Source: Plasmopara viticola (taxonomy: Eukaryota; Oomycota; Peronosporomycetes; Peronosporales; Peronosporaceae). Taken from it: DNA of 64,000 bases. Under the pieces are notes generated by a model, which did not search any database, was not told the origin of the DNA, and was given only the letters and a program-made list of their open reading frames with translations. A program made the position numbers and the translations under genes. Below are positions 13,901-28,300 of the stretch, in pieces. How positions within the stretch are numbered: the stretch's first letter is position 1; every line of letters begins with the position of its first letter. Location of the stretch: contig MBPM02000084.1 of assembly GCA_001695595.3 (NCBI GenBank), positions 1 through 64,000 on the forward strand. The letters are read 5' to 3'.

Positions 13901-16900
13901 AGCGCTGTGATGTTGTGCAGCCACATATATGTTCTTTTAATCTTTCGAGAGTATGTCAGACGCATTAGAGTCATAATTAAGCGTATAATGACTTTTTGGG
14001 GGGCTGGATGACGTACAACTAGACATACATCCTTTCTATCACTCTAGACGTGCACAGCCGCAATAGAGCCAAAATGAAGCATATAATCACTCTCAGAAGC
14101 GCGAAGACGCCCAAGGGCCGAGAATACGTCTTTTTTATCGTTCTAGACGTGAACGGTCGCGATAGAGCCGAGACATTGCGTAAAGACACTCTTATGAAGC
14201 GCTGGTATGCTTTACAACCACAGATGCGTCCTTTCTATCATTCTAGACGTGCACACATGCAAAAGAGCCGTAACGAAGCGTACAATCATCCTTGAAGCCC
14301 TGAGATGACGTGCAGCCACATAAAGAATCTTTTAATCTTGCTAGAGTATGGCATCCGCAATAGAGTCGTAACTTAGCCTATAATGACTCTTTTGAGGTGC
14401 TGAAATACGTAAAACCACACATTCATCCTCTATTCTAGTTCTAGACGTGCACAGCCGCAATATAGCCTAAAGGAAGCGTAAATCAGGCTCAGAAGCGCGT
14501 AGTTGCTTAAGGGCCGAGAATACGTCTTTGTATCGTTCTAGACGTGCACGGACGCGTAGAGCCGCAACAATGCGTAAAGACACTCTTATGAAGCGCTGGT
14601 ATGCTATACAACCACACATACATCCTTTCTATTGCTCTAGACGTGCACAAATGCAATAGAGCCGTAACGAAGCGTACAAGCATCCTTTGAAACGCTGAGA
14701 TGACGTGCAGCCACATAAAGGTCCTTTCAACCTTGCTAAAAGTATGTCAGCCGCATCAGAGTCGCAACTTAGCCTATAATGACTCTTTTGAGGTGCTGGA
14801 ACTACGTAAAACCACACATTCATCCTTTCTTTAGTTCTAGACGTGCACAGCCGCAATAGAGCCTAAAGGAAGCGTAAAATCAGGATCAGAAGCGCGTAGA
14901 CGCTTAAGGGCCGAGAATACGTCTTTGTATCGTTCTAGACGTGCACGGACGCGATAGAGCCGAAACAATGCGTAAAAATGCTCTTATGAAGCGCTGGTAT
15001 GCTGTACAACCACGGATTCGTCCTTTCTATCATTCTTGACATGAAGAAGTGCAATAGAGCTATAACCAAGCGTCTAATATTTGTTTTGAAGCGCTGAGAT
15101 GATGTGCAGCCACATATTAGGCCTTTCAATTTTGCTAGAGTATGGCAGACGATAGAGTCGTAACTAAGCCTATAATGACTCTTTTGAGGTGCTGGAACTA
15201 CGTAAAACCACACATTCATCCTTTCTATCGCTCTAGACGTGTACAGCCGCAATAGAGCCAAAACGAAGCGTATAATCAATTCAGAAGCACGAGACGCTTA
15301 AGGGCCAAGAATGCGTGTTTTCTATCGTTCTAGACGTGCGCAGACGCGATGGCACAGCAATGTGCAAAGCTGGTCTTTTGAAACGTTGGTGTGCTGTACA
15401 ACCACAGGTACGTCCTTGCACAAATGCAACAAAGCCGTAACCAAGCCTATAATATTTTGTTGAAGCGCTGTGATGTTGTGCAGCCACATATATGTTCTTT
15501 CAATCTTTCGAGAGTATGTCAGACGCAATAGAGTCATAAGTAAGCGTATAATGACTTTTTGGGGGGCTGGAACTATGTACAACCACACATACAACGTTTC
15601 TATCGCTCTAGACGTGCACAGCCGCAATAGAGCCAAAACGAAGCGTATAATCAGATTCAGAAGCACGGAGACGCTTAAGGGCCAAGAATGCGTGTTTTTA
15701 TCGTTTTAGACGTGCGTAGACGCGATGGAGCCACAGCAATGTGCACAGCCGGTCTTTTGAAACGCTGGTGTGCTGTACAACCACAGGTACGTCCTCGCAC
15801 AAATGCAACAAAGCCGTAACCAAGCCTATAATATTTTTGTTGAAGCGCTGTGATGTTGTGCAGCCACATATATGTTCTTTCAATCTTTCGAGAGTATGTC
15901 AGACGCATTAGAGTCATAATTAAGCGTATAATGACTCCTTTTGGGGGGGGCTGGGATGACGTACAACTAGACATACATCCTTTCTATCACTCTAGACGTG
16001 CACAGCCGCAATAGAGCCAAAATGAAGCGTATAATCACTCTCAGAAGCGCGAAGACGCCAAGGGCCGAGAATACGTCTTTTTTATCGTTCTAGACGTGAA
16101 CGGTCGCGATAGAGCCGAGACATTGCGTAAAGACACTCTTATGAAGCGCTGGTATGCTTTACAACCACAGATGCGTCCTTTCTATCATTCTAGACGTGCA
16201 CACATGCAAAAGAGCCGTAACGAAGCGTACAATCATCCCTTGAAGCCCTGAGATGACGTGCAGCCACATAAAGAATCTTTTAATCTTGCTAGAGTATGGC
16301 ATCCGCAATAGAGTCGTAACTTAGCCTATAATGACTCTTTTGAGGTGCTGAAATACGTAAAACCACACATTCATCCTCTATTCTAGTTCTAGACGTGCAC
16401 AGCCGCAATATAGCCTAAAGGAAGCGTAAAATCAGGCTCAGAAGCGCGTAGTTGCTTAAGGGCCGAGAATACGTCTTTGTATCGTTCTAGACGTGCACGG
16501 ACGCGTTAGAGCCGCAACAATGCGTAAAGACACTCTTATGAAGCGCTGGTATGCTATACAACCACACATACATCCTTTCTATTGCTCTAGACGTGCACAA
16601 ATGCAATAGAGCCGTAACGAAGCGTACAAGCATCCTTTGAAACGCTGAGATGACGTGCAGCCACATAAAGGTCCTTTCAACCTTGCTAAAAGTATGTCAG
16701 CCGCATCAGAGTAGCAACTTAGCCTATAATGACTCTTTTGAGGTGCTGGAACTACGTAAAACCACACATTCATCCTTTCTTTAGTTCTAGACGTGCACAG
16801 CCGCAATAGAGCCTAAAGGAAGCGTAAAATCAGGCTCAGAAGCGCGTAGACGCTTAAGGGCCGAGAATACGTCTTTGTATCGTTCTAGACGTGCACGGAC

Positions 16901-19300
16901 GCGATAGAGCCGAAACAATGCGTAAAAATGCTCTTATGAAGCGCTGGTATGCTGTACAACCACAGATTCGTCCTTTCTATCATTCTTGACATGAAGAAGT
17001 GCAATAGAGCTATAACCAAGCGTCTAATATTTGTTTTGAAGCGCTGAGATGATGTGCAGCCACATATTAGGCCTTTCAACTTTGCTAGAGTATGGCAGAC
17101 GCAATAGAGTCGTAACTAAGCCTATAATGACTCTTTTGAGGTGCTGGAACTACGTAAAACCACACATACATCCTTTCTATTGCTCTAGTCGTGCACAGCC
17201 GCAATAGAGCCAAAACGAAGCGTATAATCAGATTCAGAAGCACGGAGACGCTTAAGGGCCAAGAATGCGTGTTTTCTATCGTTCTAGACGTGCGCAGACG
17301 CGATGGAGCCACAGCAATGTGCAAAGCCGGTCTTTTGAAACGTTGGTGTGCTGTGCAACCACAGGCACGTCCTTGCACAAATGCAACAAAGCCGTAACCA
17401 AGCCTATAATATTTTTGTTGAAGCGCTGTGATGTTGTGCAGCCACATATATGTTCTTTCAATCTTTCGAGAGTATGTCAGACGCAATAGAGTCGTAACTT
17501 AGATTTTAATGACTTTTGGGGGGGGGCTGGGACTATGTACAACTAGACATACATCCTTTCTATCACTCTAGACGTGCACAGCCGCAATAGAGCCAAAACG
17601 AAGCGTATAATCAGATTCAGAAGCACGGAGACGCTTAAGGGCCAAGAATGCGTGTTTTCTATCGTTCTAGACGTGCGCAGACGCGATGGAGCCACAGCAA
17701 TGTGCAAAGCTGGTCTTTTGAAACGCTGGTGTGCTGTACAACCACAGGTACGACCTCGCACAAATGCAACAAAGCCGTAACCAAGCCTATAATATTTTTG
17801 TTGAAGCGCTGTGATGTTGTGCAGCCACATATATGTTCTTTTAATCTTTCGAGAGTATGTCCAGCGCATTAGAGTCATAATTAAGCGTATAATGATTCCT
17901 TTTGGGGGGGGGGCTGGGACGACGTACAACCACACATACATCGTTTCTATCGCTCTAGACGTGCACAGCCGCAATAGAGCCAAAACGAAGCGTATAATCA
18001 GATTCAGAAGCACGGAGACGCTTAAGGGCCAAGAATGCGTGTTTTCTATCGTTCTAGACGTGCGCAGATGCGATGGAGCCACAGCAATGTGCAAAGCTGG
18101 TCTTTTGAAACGTTGGTGTGCTGTACAACCACAGTACGTCCTCGCACAAATGCAACAAAGCCGTAACCAAGCCTATAATATTTTTGTTGAAGCGCTGTGA
18201 TGTTGTGCAGCCACATATATGTTCTTTCAATCTTTCGAGAGTATGTCAGACGCAATAGAGTCATAAGTAAGCGTATAATGACTTTTGGGGGGGGGGCTGG
18301 AACTATGTACAACCACACATACATCCTTTCTATCGCTCTAGACGTGCACAGCCGCAATAGAGCCAAAACGAAGCGTATAATCAGATTCAGAAGCACGGAG
18401 ACGCTTAAGGGCCAAGAATGCGTGTTTTCTATCGTTCTAGACGTGCGCAGACGCGATGGAGCCACAGCAATGTGCAAAGCCGGTCTTTTGAAACGCTGGT
18501 GTGCTGTACAACCACAGGTACGTCCTTGCACAAATGCAACAAAGCCGTAACCAAGCCTATAATATTTTTGTTGAAGCGCTGTGATGTTGTGCAGCCACAT
18601 ATATGTTCTTTTAATCTTTCGAGAGTATGTCAGACGCATTAAAGTCATAATTAAGCGTATAATGACTCCTTTTGGGGGGGGGGCTGGGATGACGTACAAC
18701 TAGACATACATCCTTTCTATCACTCTAGACGTGCACAGCCGCAATAGAGCCAAAATGAAGCATATAATCACTCTCAGAAGCGCGAAGACGCCCAAGGGCC
18801 GAGAATACGTCTTTTTTATCGTTCTAGACGTGCACGGTCGCGATAGAGCCGAGACATTGCGTAAAGACACTCTTATGAAGCGCTGGTATGCTTTACAACC
18901 ACAGATGCGTCCTTTCTATCATTCTAGACGTGCACACATGCAAAAGAGCCGTAACGAAGCGTACAATCATCCTTTGAAGCCCTAAGATGACGAAAGCTAC
19001 ATATAGGTCCTTTCAATCTTGCTAGAGTATGGCATCCGCATCAGAGTCGTAACTTAGCCTACAATGACGCTTTTGAGGGGCTGGTAGTAAGTACAACCAC
19101 ACATACATCCTTTCGATCGTTTTAGACCTGCACAACCGCAATAGGGCTAAAACAAAACGTATAATCACTCTCAGAAGCGCGGAGACGCCTAAGGGTCGAT
19201 AATACGTCGTTTCTATCGTTCTAGACCTGCATGGACGCGATAGAGCCGCAACAGTGCGTAAAGACACTCTTATGAAGCGCTGGTATGCTGTACCACCATA
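7991..19300 (-). repeat. Satellite block D: reverse-orientation arm with 1.95-2.34 kb super-repeats
   Basis: All monomers read in reverse (GTTCTAGACGTGCAC, GAAGCGCTG). A distinctive monomer group containing CTTGACATGAAGAAGTGCAA recurs at about 8.4, 10.7, 13.1, 15.0 and 17.0 kb. The spacings are close to 2,333, 2,334, 1,953 and 1,950 bp. The two lengths differ by about 384 bp, one copy of the internal four-monomer (~383 bp) repeat that carries a G-run. Short ORFs on both strands are satellite shadows. Confidence 0.93.
8949..18683 (-). repeat. Recurrent G-run (6-10 G) in the tetramer repeat of block D
   Basis: One monomer class carries TGACT(CC)TTTT followed by a G-run and CTGG. Runs read directly include 8949-8956 (8 G), 9330-9336 (7), 9712-9717 (6), 17518-17526 (9), 17904-17913 (10), 18287-18296 (10) and 18674-18683 (10). 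Their spacing within clusters is close to 383 bp. Length differs between otherwise near-identical copies, which points to replication slippage or homopolymer sequencing error. There is one run per ~380 bp, so a local four-run quadruplex is not formed. Confidence 0.85.
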
Positions 19301-22300
19301 CTCTAGCAAAATTGAAAGGCCCAATATGTGGCTGCACATCATCTCAGCGCTTCAAAACAAATATTAGACGCTTGGTTATAGCTCTATTGCAGTTCTTCAT
19401 GTCAAGAATGATAGAAAGGACGAATCTGTGGTAGTACAGCATACCAGCGCTTCATAAGAGCATTTTTACGCATTGTTTCGGCTCTATCGCGTCCGTGCAC
19501 GTCTAGAACGATACAAAGACGTATTCTCGGCCCTTAAGCGTCTCCGTGCTTCTGAGTCTGATTATACGCATCGTTTTGGCTCTATTGCGGCTGTACTCGT
19601 CTAGAGCGATAGAAAGGATGTATTGTTCGTTGTACGGACTACCAGCTCCTCATAAGAGTCATTATAATCTAAGTTACGACTCTGATGCGGCTGACATTCT
19701 CTCGAAAGATTGAAAGGACCTATTTGTGCTGCACATCATCTTAGCGCTTCAACAGATATAATATAGGATTGGTTACGGCTCTATTGCATTTGTGCACGTC
19801 TAGAATGATAGAGCGGACGTATCTGCGGTGGTACAGCATTTAAGCGCTTCAAAAGGTTGTCATTACGCATTGTTGCGACTCTATTGCGTCTGTGCCCGTC
19901 TAAAACGATAGAAAAGACGTATTCTTGGCCCTTAGACGTCTCCGCGCTTTTGAGACTAATTATACGCTTCTTTTTGGCTCAACTGCTGCTGTGCACGTCT
20001 AGAGCGATATTAAGGATGTATGTGTGGTTGTACATAGTCCCATCCCCTCAAAACAGTCATTATAGGCTTAGTTACGACTCTCATCCGTCTGCCATACTCT
20101 AGCAAAATTGAAAGGCCCAATATGTGGCTGCGCATCATCTCAGCACTTCAAAACAAATATTAGACGATTGGTTATAGCTCTATTGCACTTCTTCATGTCA
20201 AGAACGATAGAAAGGACGAATCTGTGGTTGTACAGCATACCAGCGCTTCATAAGAGCTTTTTTACGCATTGCTCGGCTCTATCGCGTCCGTGCACGTCTA
20301 GAACGATACAAAGACGTATTCTCCGCCCTTAAGCGTCTACGCGCTTCTGAGCCTGATTATACGCTTTCTTTTGGCTTCATTACGGCTTCGCACGTCTAGA
20401 ACGATAGAAATGATGTATATGTGGTTATAAGTAGTCCCAGCCTCTCAAAAGCGTAATTATATACTACTTTACGACTCTGATGCGGCTGACATACTCTAGC
20501 AAGATTGAAAAGACCTATATGTAGCTGCACGTCATCTCAGCGTTTCAAAGAAATATTTCACGCTTCGTTACGGCTCTATTGCATTTGTGCAGGTCTTGAG
20601 CAATAGAAAGGATGTATGTGTGGTTGTACAGCATACCAGCGCTTCATAAGGGTGTATTTACGCATTGTTTCGGCTCTATCGCGTCCGTGCACGTCTAGAA
20701 CGATACAAAGACCTATTCTAGGCCCTTAAGCGTCTACGCGCTTCTGAGCCTGATTTTACGCTTCCTTTAGGCTCTATTGCGGCTGTGCACGTCTAGAACT
20801 AAAGAAAGGATGAATGTGTGGTTTTACGTAGTTCCAGCACCTCAAAGAGTCATTATAGGCTAAGTTACGACTCTGATGCTGCTGACATACTTTAGCAAGA
20901 TTGAAAGATCCTTTATGTGGCTGCACGTCAGCTCAGCGCTTCAAAGGATGCTTGTACGCTTCGTTACGGCTCTATTGCATTTGTGCACGTCTAAAGCGAT
21001 AGAAAGGATGTATGTATGGTGGTACAGCATACCAGCGCTTCATAAGAGTGTCTTTACGCACTGTTGCGGCTCTATCGCGTCCATTAGGCGTCTTCGCGCT
21101 TCTGAGAGTGATTATACTTTTTTTTAGCCCTATTGTGGTTGTGGAGGTCTAGAACGATCGGAAGGATGTATGTGTGGTTGTACTTTCTTCCAACCCCTCA
21201 AAAGCGTCATTGTAGGCTAAGTTACGACTCTGATGCGGATGCCATACTCTAGCAAGATTGAAAGGACCTATATGTGGCTGCACGTCATCTCAGCGCTTCA
21301 AAGGATGATTGTACGCTTCGTTACGGCTCTTTTGCATGTGTGCACGTCTAGAATGGTAGAAAGGACGCATCTGTGGTTGTAAAGCATACCAGCGCTTCAT
21401 AAGAGTGTCTTTACGCAATGTCTCGGCTCTATCGCGACCGTGCACGTCTAGAACGAATAAAAAGATGTATTCTCGGCTCTTGGGCGTCTTCGCGCTTCTG
21501 AGAGTGATTATATGCTTCATTTTGGCTCTATTGCGGCTGTGCACGTCTAGAGTGATAGAAAGGATGTATGTCTAGTTGTACGTCATCCGAGCCCCCCAAA
21601 AAAGTCATTATACGCTTAATTATGACTCTAATGCGTCTGACATACTCTCAAAAGATTAAAAGAACATATATGTGGCTGCACAACATCACAGCGCTTCAAC
21701 AAAAATATTATAGGCTTGGTTACGGCTTTGTTGCATTTGTGCAAGGACGTACCTGTGGTTGTACAGCACACCAGCGTTTCAAAAGACCGGCTTTGCACAT
21801 TGCTGTGGCTCCATCGCGTCTGCGCACGTCTAGAACGATAGAAAACACGCATTCTTGGTCCTTAAGCGTCTTCGTGCTTCTGAATCTGATTATACGCTTC
21901 GTTTTGGCTCTATTGCGGCTGTGCACGTCTAGAGCGATAGAAACGATGTATGTGTGGTTGTACATAGTTCCAGCCCTTCCCCAAAAAAGTCATTATACGC
22001 TTACTTATGACTCTATTGCGTCTGACATACTCTCAAAAGATTAAAAGAACATATATGTGGCTGCACAACATCACAGCGCTTCAACAAAAATATTATAGGC
22101 TTGGTTACGGCTTTGTTGCATTTGTGCAAGGACGTACCTGTGGTTGTACAGCACACCAGCGTTTCAAAAGACCGGCTTTGCACATTGCTGTGGCTCCATC
22201 GCGTCTGCGCACGTCTAGAACGATAGAAAACACGCATTCTTGGCCCTTAAGCGTCTCCGTGCTTCTGACTCTGATTATACGCTTCGTTTTGGCTCTATTG

Positions 22301-25300
22301 CGGCTGTGCACGTCTAGAGCGATAGAAACGATGTATGTGTGGTGTACGTCGTCCCAGCCCCCCCCCAAAAAAGGAGTCATTATACACTTAATTATGACTC
22401 TAATGCGTCTGACATACTCTCGAAAGATTAAAAGAACATATATGTAGCTGCACAACATCACAGCGCTTCAACAAAAATATTATAGGCTTGGTTACGGCTT
22501 TGTTGCATTTGTGCGAGGTCGTACCTGTGGTTGTACAGCACACCAACGTTTCAAAAGACCAGCTTTGCACATTGCTGTGCCATCGCGTCTGCGCACGTCT
22601 AGAACGATAGAAAACACGCATTCTTGGCCCTTAAGCGTCTTCGTGCTTCTGAATCTGATTATACGCTTCGTTTTGGCTCTATTGCGGCTGTACACGTCTA
22701 GAGCGATAGAAAGGATGAATGTGTGGTTTTACGTAGTTCCAGCACCTCAAAAGAGTCATTATAGGCTTAGTTACGACTCTATTGCGTCTGCCATACTCTA
22801 GCAAAATTGAAAGGCCTAATATGTGGCTGCACATCATCTCAGCGCTTCAAAACAAATATTAGACGCTTGGTTATAGCTCTATTGCACTTCTTCATGTCAA
22901 GAATGATAGAAAGGACGAATCTGTGGTTGTACAGCATACCAGCGCTTCATAAGAGCATTTTTACGCATTGTTTCGGCTCTATCGCGTCCGTGCACGTCTA
23001 GAACGATACAAAGACGTATTCTCGGCCCTTAAGCGTCTACGCGCTTCTGAGCCTGATTTTACGCTTCCTTTAGGCTCTATTGCGGCTGTGCACGTCTAGA
23101 ACTAAAGAAAGGATGAATGTGTGGTTTTACGTAGTTCCAGCACCTCAAAAGAGTCATTATAGGCTAAGTTGCGACTCTGATGCGGCTGACATACTTTTAG
23201 CAAGGTTGAAAGGACCTTTATGTGGCTGCACGTCATCTCAGCGTTTCAAAGGATGCTTGTACGCTTCGTTACGGCTCTATTGCATTTGTGCACGTCTAGA
23301 GCAATAGAAAGGATGTATGTGTGGTTGTATAGCATACCAGCGCTTCATAAGAGTGTCTTTACGCATTGTTGCGGCTCTAACGCGTCCGTGCACGTCTAGA
23401 ACGATACAAAGACGTATTCTCGGCCCTTAAGCAACTACGCGCTTCTGAGCCTGATTTTACGCTTCCTTTAGGCTATATTGCGGCTGTGCACGTCTAGAAC
23501 TAGAATAGAGGATGAATGTGTGGTTTTACGTATTTCAGCACCTCAAAAGAGTCATTATAGGCTAAGTTACGACTCTATTGCGGATGCCATACTCTAGCAA
23601 GATTAAAAGATTCTTTATGTGGCTGCACGTCATCTCAGGGCTTCAAGGGATGATTGTACGCTTCGTTACGGCTCTTTTGCATGTGTGCACGTCTAGAATG
23701 ATAGAAAGGACGCATCTGTGGTTGTAAAGCATACCAGCGCTTCATAAGAGTGTCTTTACGCAATGTCTCGGCTCTATCGCGACCGTTCACGTCTAGAACG
23801 ATAAAAAAGACGTATTCTCGGCCCTTGGGCGTCTTCGCGCTTCTGAGAGTGATTATACGCTTCATTTTGGCTCTATTGCGGCTGTGCACGTCTAGAGTGA
23901 TAGAAAGGATGTATGTCTAGTTGTACGTCATCCCAGCCCCCCCCCAAAAGGAGTCATTATACGCTTAATTATGACTCTAATGCGTCTGACATACTCTCGA
24001 AAGATTGAAAGAACATATATGTGGCTGCACAACATCACAGCGCTTCAACAAAAATATTATAGGCTTGGTTACGGCTTTGTTGCATTTGTGCGAGGACGTA
24101 CCTGTGGTTGTACAGCACACCAGCGTTTCAAAAGACCGGCTGTGCACATTGCTGTGGCTCCATCGCGTCTACGCACGTCTAAAACGATAAAAACACGCAT
24201 TCTTGGCCCTTAAGCGTCTCCGTGCTTCTGAATCTGATTATACGCTTCGTTTTGGCTCTATTGCGGCTGTGCACGTCTAGAGCGATAGAAACGTTGTATG
24301 TGTGGTTGTACATAGTTCCAGCCCCCCCAAAAAGTCATTATACGCTTACTTATGACTCTATTGCGTCTGACATACTCTCGAAAGATTGAAAGAACATATA
24401 TGTGGCTGCACAACATCACAGCGCTTCAACAAATATATTATAGGCTTGGTTACGGCTTTGTTGCATTTGTGCAAGGACGTACCTGTGGTTGTACAGCACA
24501 CCAGCGTTTCAAAAGACCGTCTTTGCACATTGTTGTGGCTCCATCGCGTCTGCGCACGTCTAAAACGATAAAAACACGCATTCTTGGCCCTTAAGCGTCT
24601 CCGTGCTTCTGAATCTGATTATACGCTTCGTTTTGGCTCTATTGCGGCTGTGCACGTCTAGAGCGATAGAAACGATGTATGTGTGGTTGTACGTCGTCCC
24701 AGCCCCCCCCAAAAGGAGTCATTATACGCTTAATTATGACTCTAATGCGTCTGACATACTCTCGAAAGATTAAAAGAACATATATGTGGCTGCACAACAT
24801 CACAGCGCTTCAACAAAAATATTATAGGCTTGGTTACGGCTTTGTTGCATTTGTGCGAGGACGTACCTGTGGTTGTACAGCACACCAACGTTTCAAAAGA
24901 CCAGCTTTGCACATTGCTGTGGCTCCATCGCGTCTGCGCACGTCTAGAACGATAGAAAACACGCATTCTTGGCCCTTAAGCGTCTCCGTGCTTCTGACTC
25001 TGATTATACGCTTCGTTTTGGCTCTATTGCGGCTGTAAACGTCTTGAGCGATAGAAAGGATGAATGTGTGGTTTTACGTAGTTCCAGCACCTCAAAAGAG
25101 TCATTATAGGCTTAGTTACGACTCTCATCCGTCTGCCATACTCTAGCAAACTTGAAAGGCCTAATATGTGGATGCACATCATCTCAGCGCTTCAAAACAA
25201 ATATTAGACGCTTGGTTATAGCTCTATTGCACTTCTTCATGTCAAGAATGATAGAAAGGACGAATCTGTGGTTGTACAGCATACCAGCGCTTCATAAGAG

Positions 25301-28300
25301 CATTTTTACGCATTGTTTCGGCTCTATCGCGTCCGTGCACGTCTAGAACGATACAAAGACGTATTCTCGGCCCTTAAGCGTCTACGCGCTTCTGATCCTG
25401 ATTTTACGCTTCCTTTAGGCTCTATTGCGGCTGTGCACGTCTAGAACTAAAGAAAGGATGAATGTGTGGTTTTACGTAGTTCCAGCACCTCAAAAGAGTC
25501 ATTATAGGCTAAGTTGCGACTCTGATGCGGCTGACATACTTTTAGCAAGGTTGAAAGGACCTTTATGTGGCTGCACGTCATCTCAGCGTTTCAAAGGATG
25601 CTTGTACGCTTCGTTACGGCTCTATTGCATTTGTGCACGTCTAGAGCAATAGAAAGGATGTATGTGTGGTTGTATAGCATACCAGCGCTTCATAAGAGTG
25701 TCTTTACGCATTGTTGCGGCTCTAACGCGTCCGTGCACGTCTAGAACGATACAAAGACGTATTCTCGGCCCTTAAGCAACTACGCGCTTCTGAGCCTGAT
25801 TTTACGCTTCCTTTAGGCTATATTGCGGCTGTGCACGTCTAGAACTAGAATAGAGGATGAATGTGTGGTTTTACGTATTTCAGCACCTCAAAAGAGTCAT
25901 TATAGGCTAAGTTACGACTCTATTGCGGATGCCATACTCTAGCAAGATTAAAAGATTCTTTATGTGGCTGCACGTCATCTCAGGGCTTCAAGGGATGATT
26001 GTACGCTTCGTTACGGCTCTTTTGCATGTGTGCACGTCTAGAATGATAGAAAGGACGCATCTGTGGTTGTAAAGCATACCAGCGCTTCATAAGAGTGTCT
26101 TTACGCAATGTCTCGGCTCTATCGCGACCGTTCACGTCTAGAACGATAAAAAAGACGTATTCTCGGCCCTTGGGCGTCTTCGCGCTTCTGAGAGTGATTA
26201 TACGCTTCATTTTGGCTCTATTGCGGCTGTGCACGTCTAGAGTGATAGAAAGGATGTATGTCTAGTTGTACGTCATCCCAGCCCCCCCCAAAAGGAGTCA
26301 TTATACGCTTAATTATGACTCTAATGCGTCTGACATACTCTCGAAAGATTGAAAGAACATATATGTGGCTGCACAACATCACAGCGCTTCAACAAAAATA
26401 TTATAGGCTTGGTTACGGCTTTGTTGCATTTGTGCGAGGACGTACCTGTGGTTGTACAGCACACCAGCGTTTCAAAAGACCGGCTGTGCACATTGCTGTG
26501 GCTCCATCGCGTCTACGCACGTCTAAAACGATAAAAACACGCATTCTTGGCCCTTAAGCGTCTCCGTGCTTCTGAATCTGATTATACGCTTCGTTTTGGC
26601 TCTATTGCGGCTGTGCACGTCTAGAGCGATAGAAACGTTGTATGTGTGGTTGTACATAGTTCCAGCCCCCCCAAAAAGTCATTATACGCTTACTTATGAC
26701 TCTATTGCGTCTGACATACTCTCGAAAGATTGAAAGAACATATATGTGGCTGCACAACATCACAGCGCTTCAACAAATATATTATAGGCTTGGTTACGGC
26801 TTTGTTGCATTTGTGCAAGGACGTACCTGTGGTTGTACAGCACACCAGCGTTTCAAAAGACCGTCTTTGCACATTGCTGTGGCTCCATCGCGTCTGCGCA
26901 CGTCTAAAACGATAAAAACACGCATTCTTGGCCCTTAAGCGTCTCCGTGCTTCTGAATCTGATTATACGCTTCGTTTTGGCTCTATTGCGGCTGTGCACG
27001 TCTAGAGCGATAGAAACGATGTATGTGTGGTTGTACGTCGTCCCAGCCCCCCCCAAAAGGAGTCATTATACGCTTAATTATGACTCTAATGCGTCTGACA
27101 TACTCTCGAAAGATTAAAAGAACATATATGTGGCTGCACAACATCACAGCGCTTCAACAAAAATATTATAGGCTTGGTTACGGCTTTGTTGCATTTGTGC
27201 GAGGACGTACCTGTGGTTGTACAGCACACCAACGTTTCAAAAGACCAGCTTTGCACATTGCTGTGGCTCCATCGCGTCTGCGCACGTCTAGAACGATAGA
27301 AAACACGCATTCTTGGCCCTTAAGCGTCTCCGTGCTTCTGACTCTGATTATACGCTTCGTTTTGGCTCTATTGCGGCTGTAAACGTCTTGAGCGATAGAA
27401 AGGATGAATGTGTGGTTTTACGTAGTTCCAGCACCTCAAAAGAGTCATTATAGGCTTAGTTACGACTCTCATCCGTCTGCCATACTCTAGCAAACTTGAA
27501 AGGCCTAATATGTGGCTGCACATCATCTCAGCGCTTCAAAACAAATATTAGACGCTTGGTTATAGCTCTATTGCACTTCTTCATGTCAAGAATGATAGAA
27601 AGGACGAATCTGTGGTTGTACAGCATACCAGCGCTTCATAAGAGCATTTTTACGCATTGTTTCGGCTCTATCGCGTCCGTGCACGTCTAGAACGATACAA
27701 AGACGTATTCTCGGCCCTTAAGCGTCTACGCGCTTCTGATCCTGATTTTACGCTTCCTTTAGGCTCTATTGCGGCTGTGCACGTCTAGAACTAAAGAAAG
27801 GATGAATGTGTGGTTTTACGTAGTTCCAGCACCTCAAAAGAGTCATTATAGGCTAAGTTGCGACTCTGATGCGGCTGACATACTTTTAGCAAGGTTGAAA
27901 GGACCTTTATGTGGCTGCACGTCATCTCAGCGTTTCAAAGGATGCTTGTACGCTTCGTTACGGCTCTATTGCATTTGTGCACGTCTAGAGCAATAGAAAG
28001 GATGTATGTGTGGTTGTATAGCATACCAGCGCTTCATAAGAGTGTCTTTACGCAATGTCTCGGCTCTATCGCGACCGTGCACGTCTAGAACGAAAAAAAG
28101 ATGTATTCTCGGCTCTTGGGCGTCTTCGCGCTTCTGAGAGTGATTATATGCTTCATTTTGGCTCTATTGCGGCTGTGCACGTCTAGAGTGATAGAAAGGA
28201 TGTATGTCTAGTTGTACGTCATCCGAGCCCCCCAAAAAAGTCATTATACGCTTAATTATGACTCTAATGCGTCTGACATACTCTCAAAAGATTAAAAGAA

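Noticed and set aside
8949..18683. G-quadruplex arrays
   Set aside because: Each G-run is single and about 380 bp from the next, so no intramolecular quadruplex motif exists locally.
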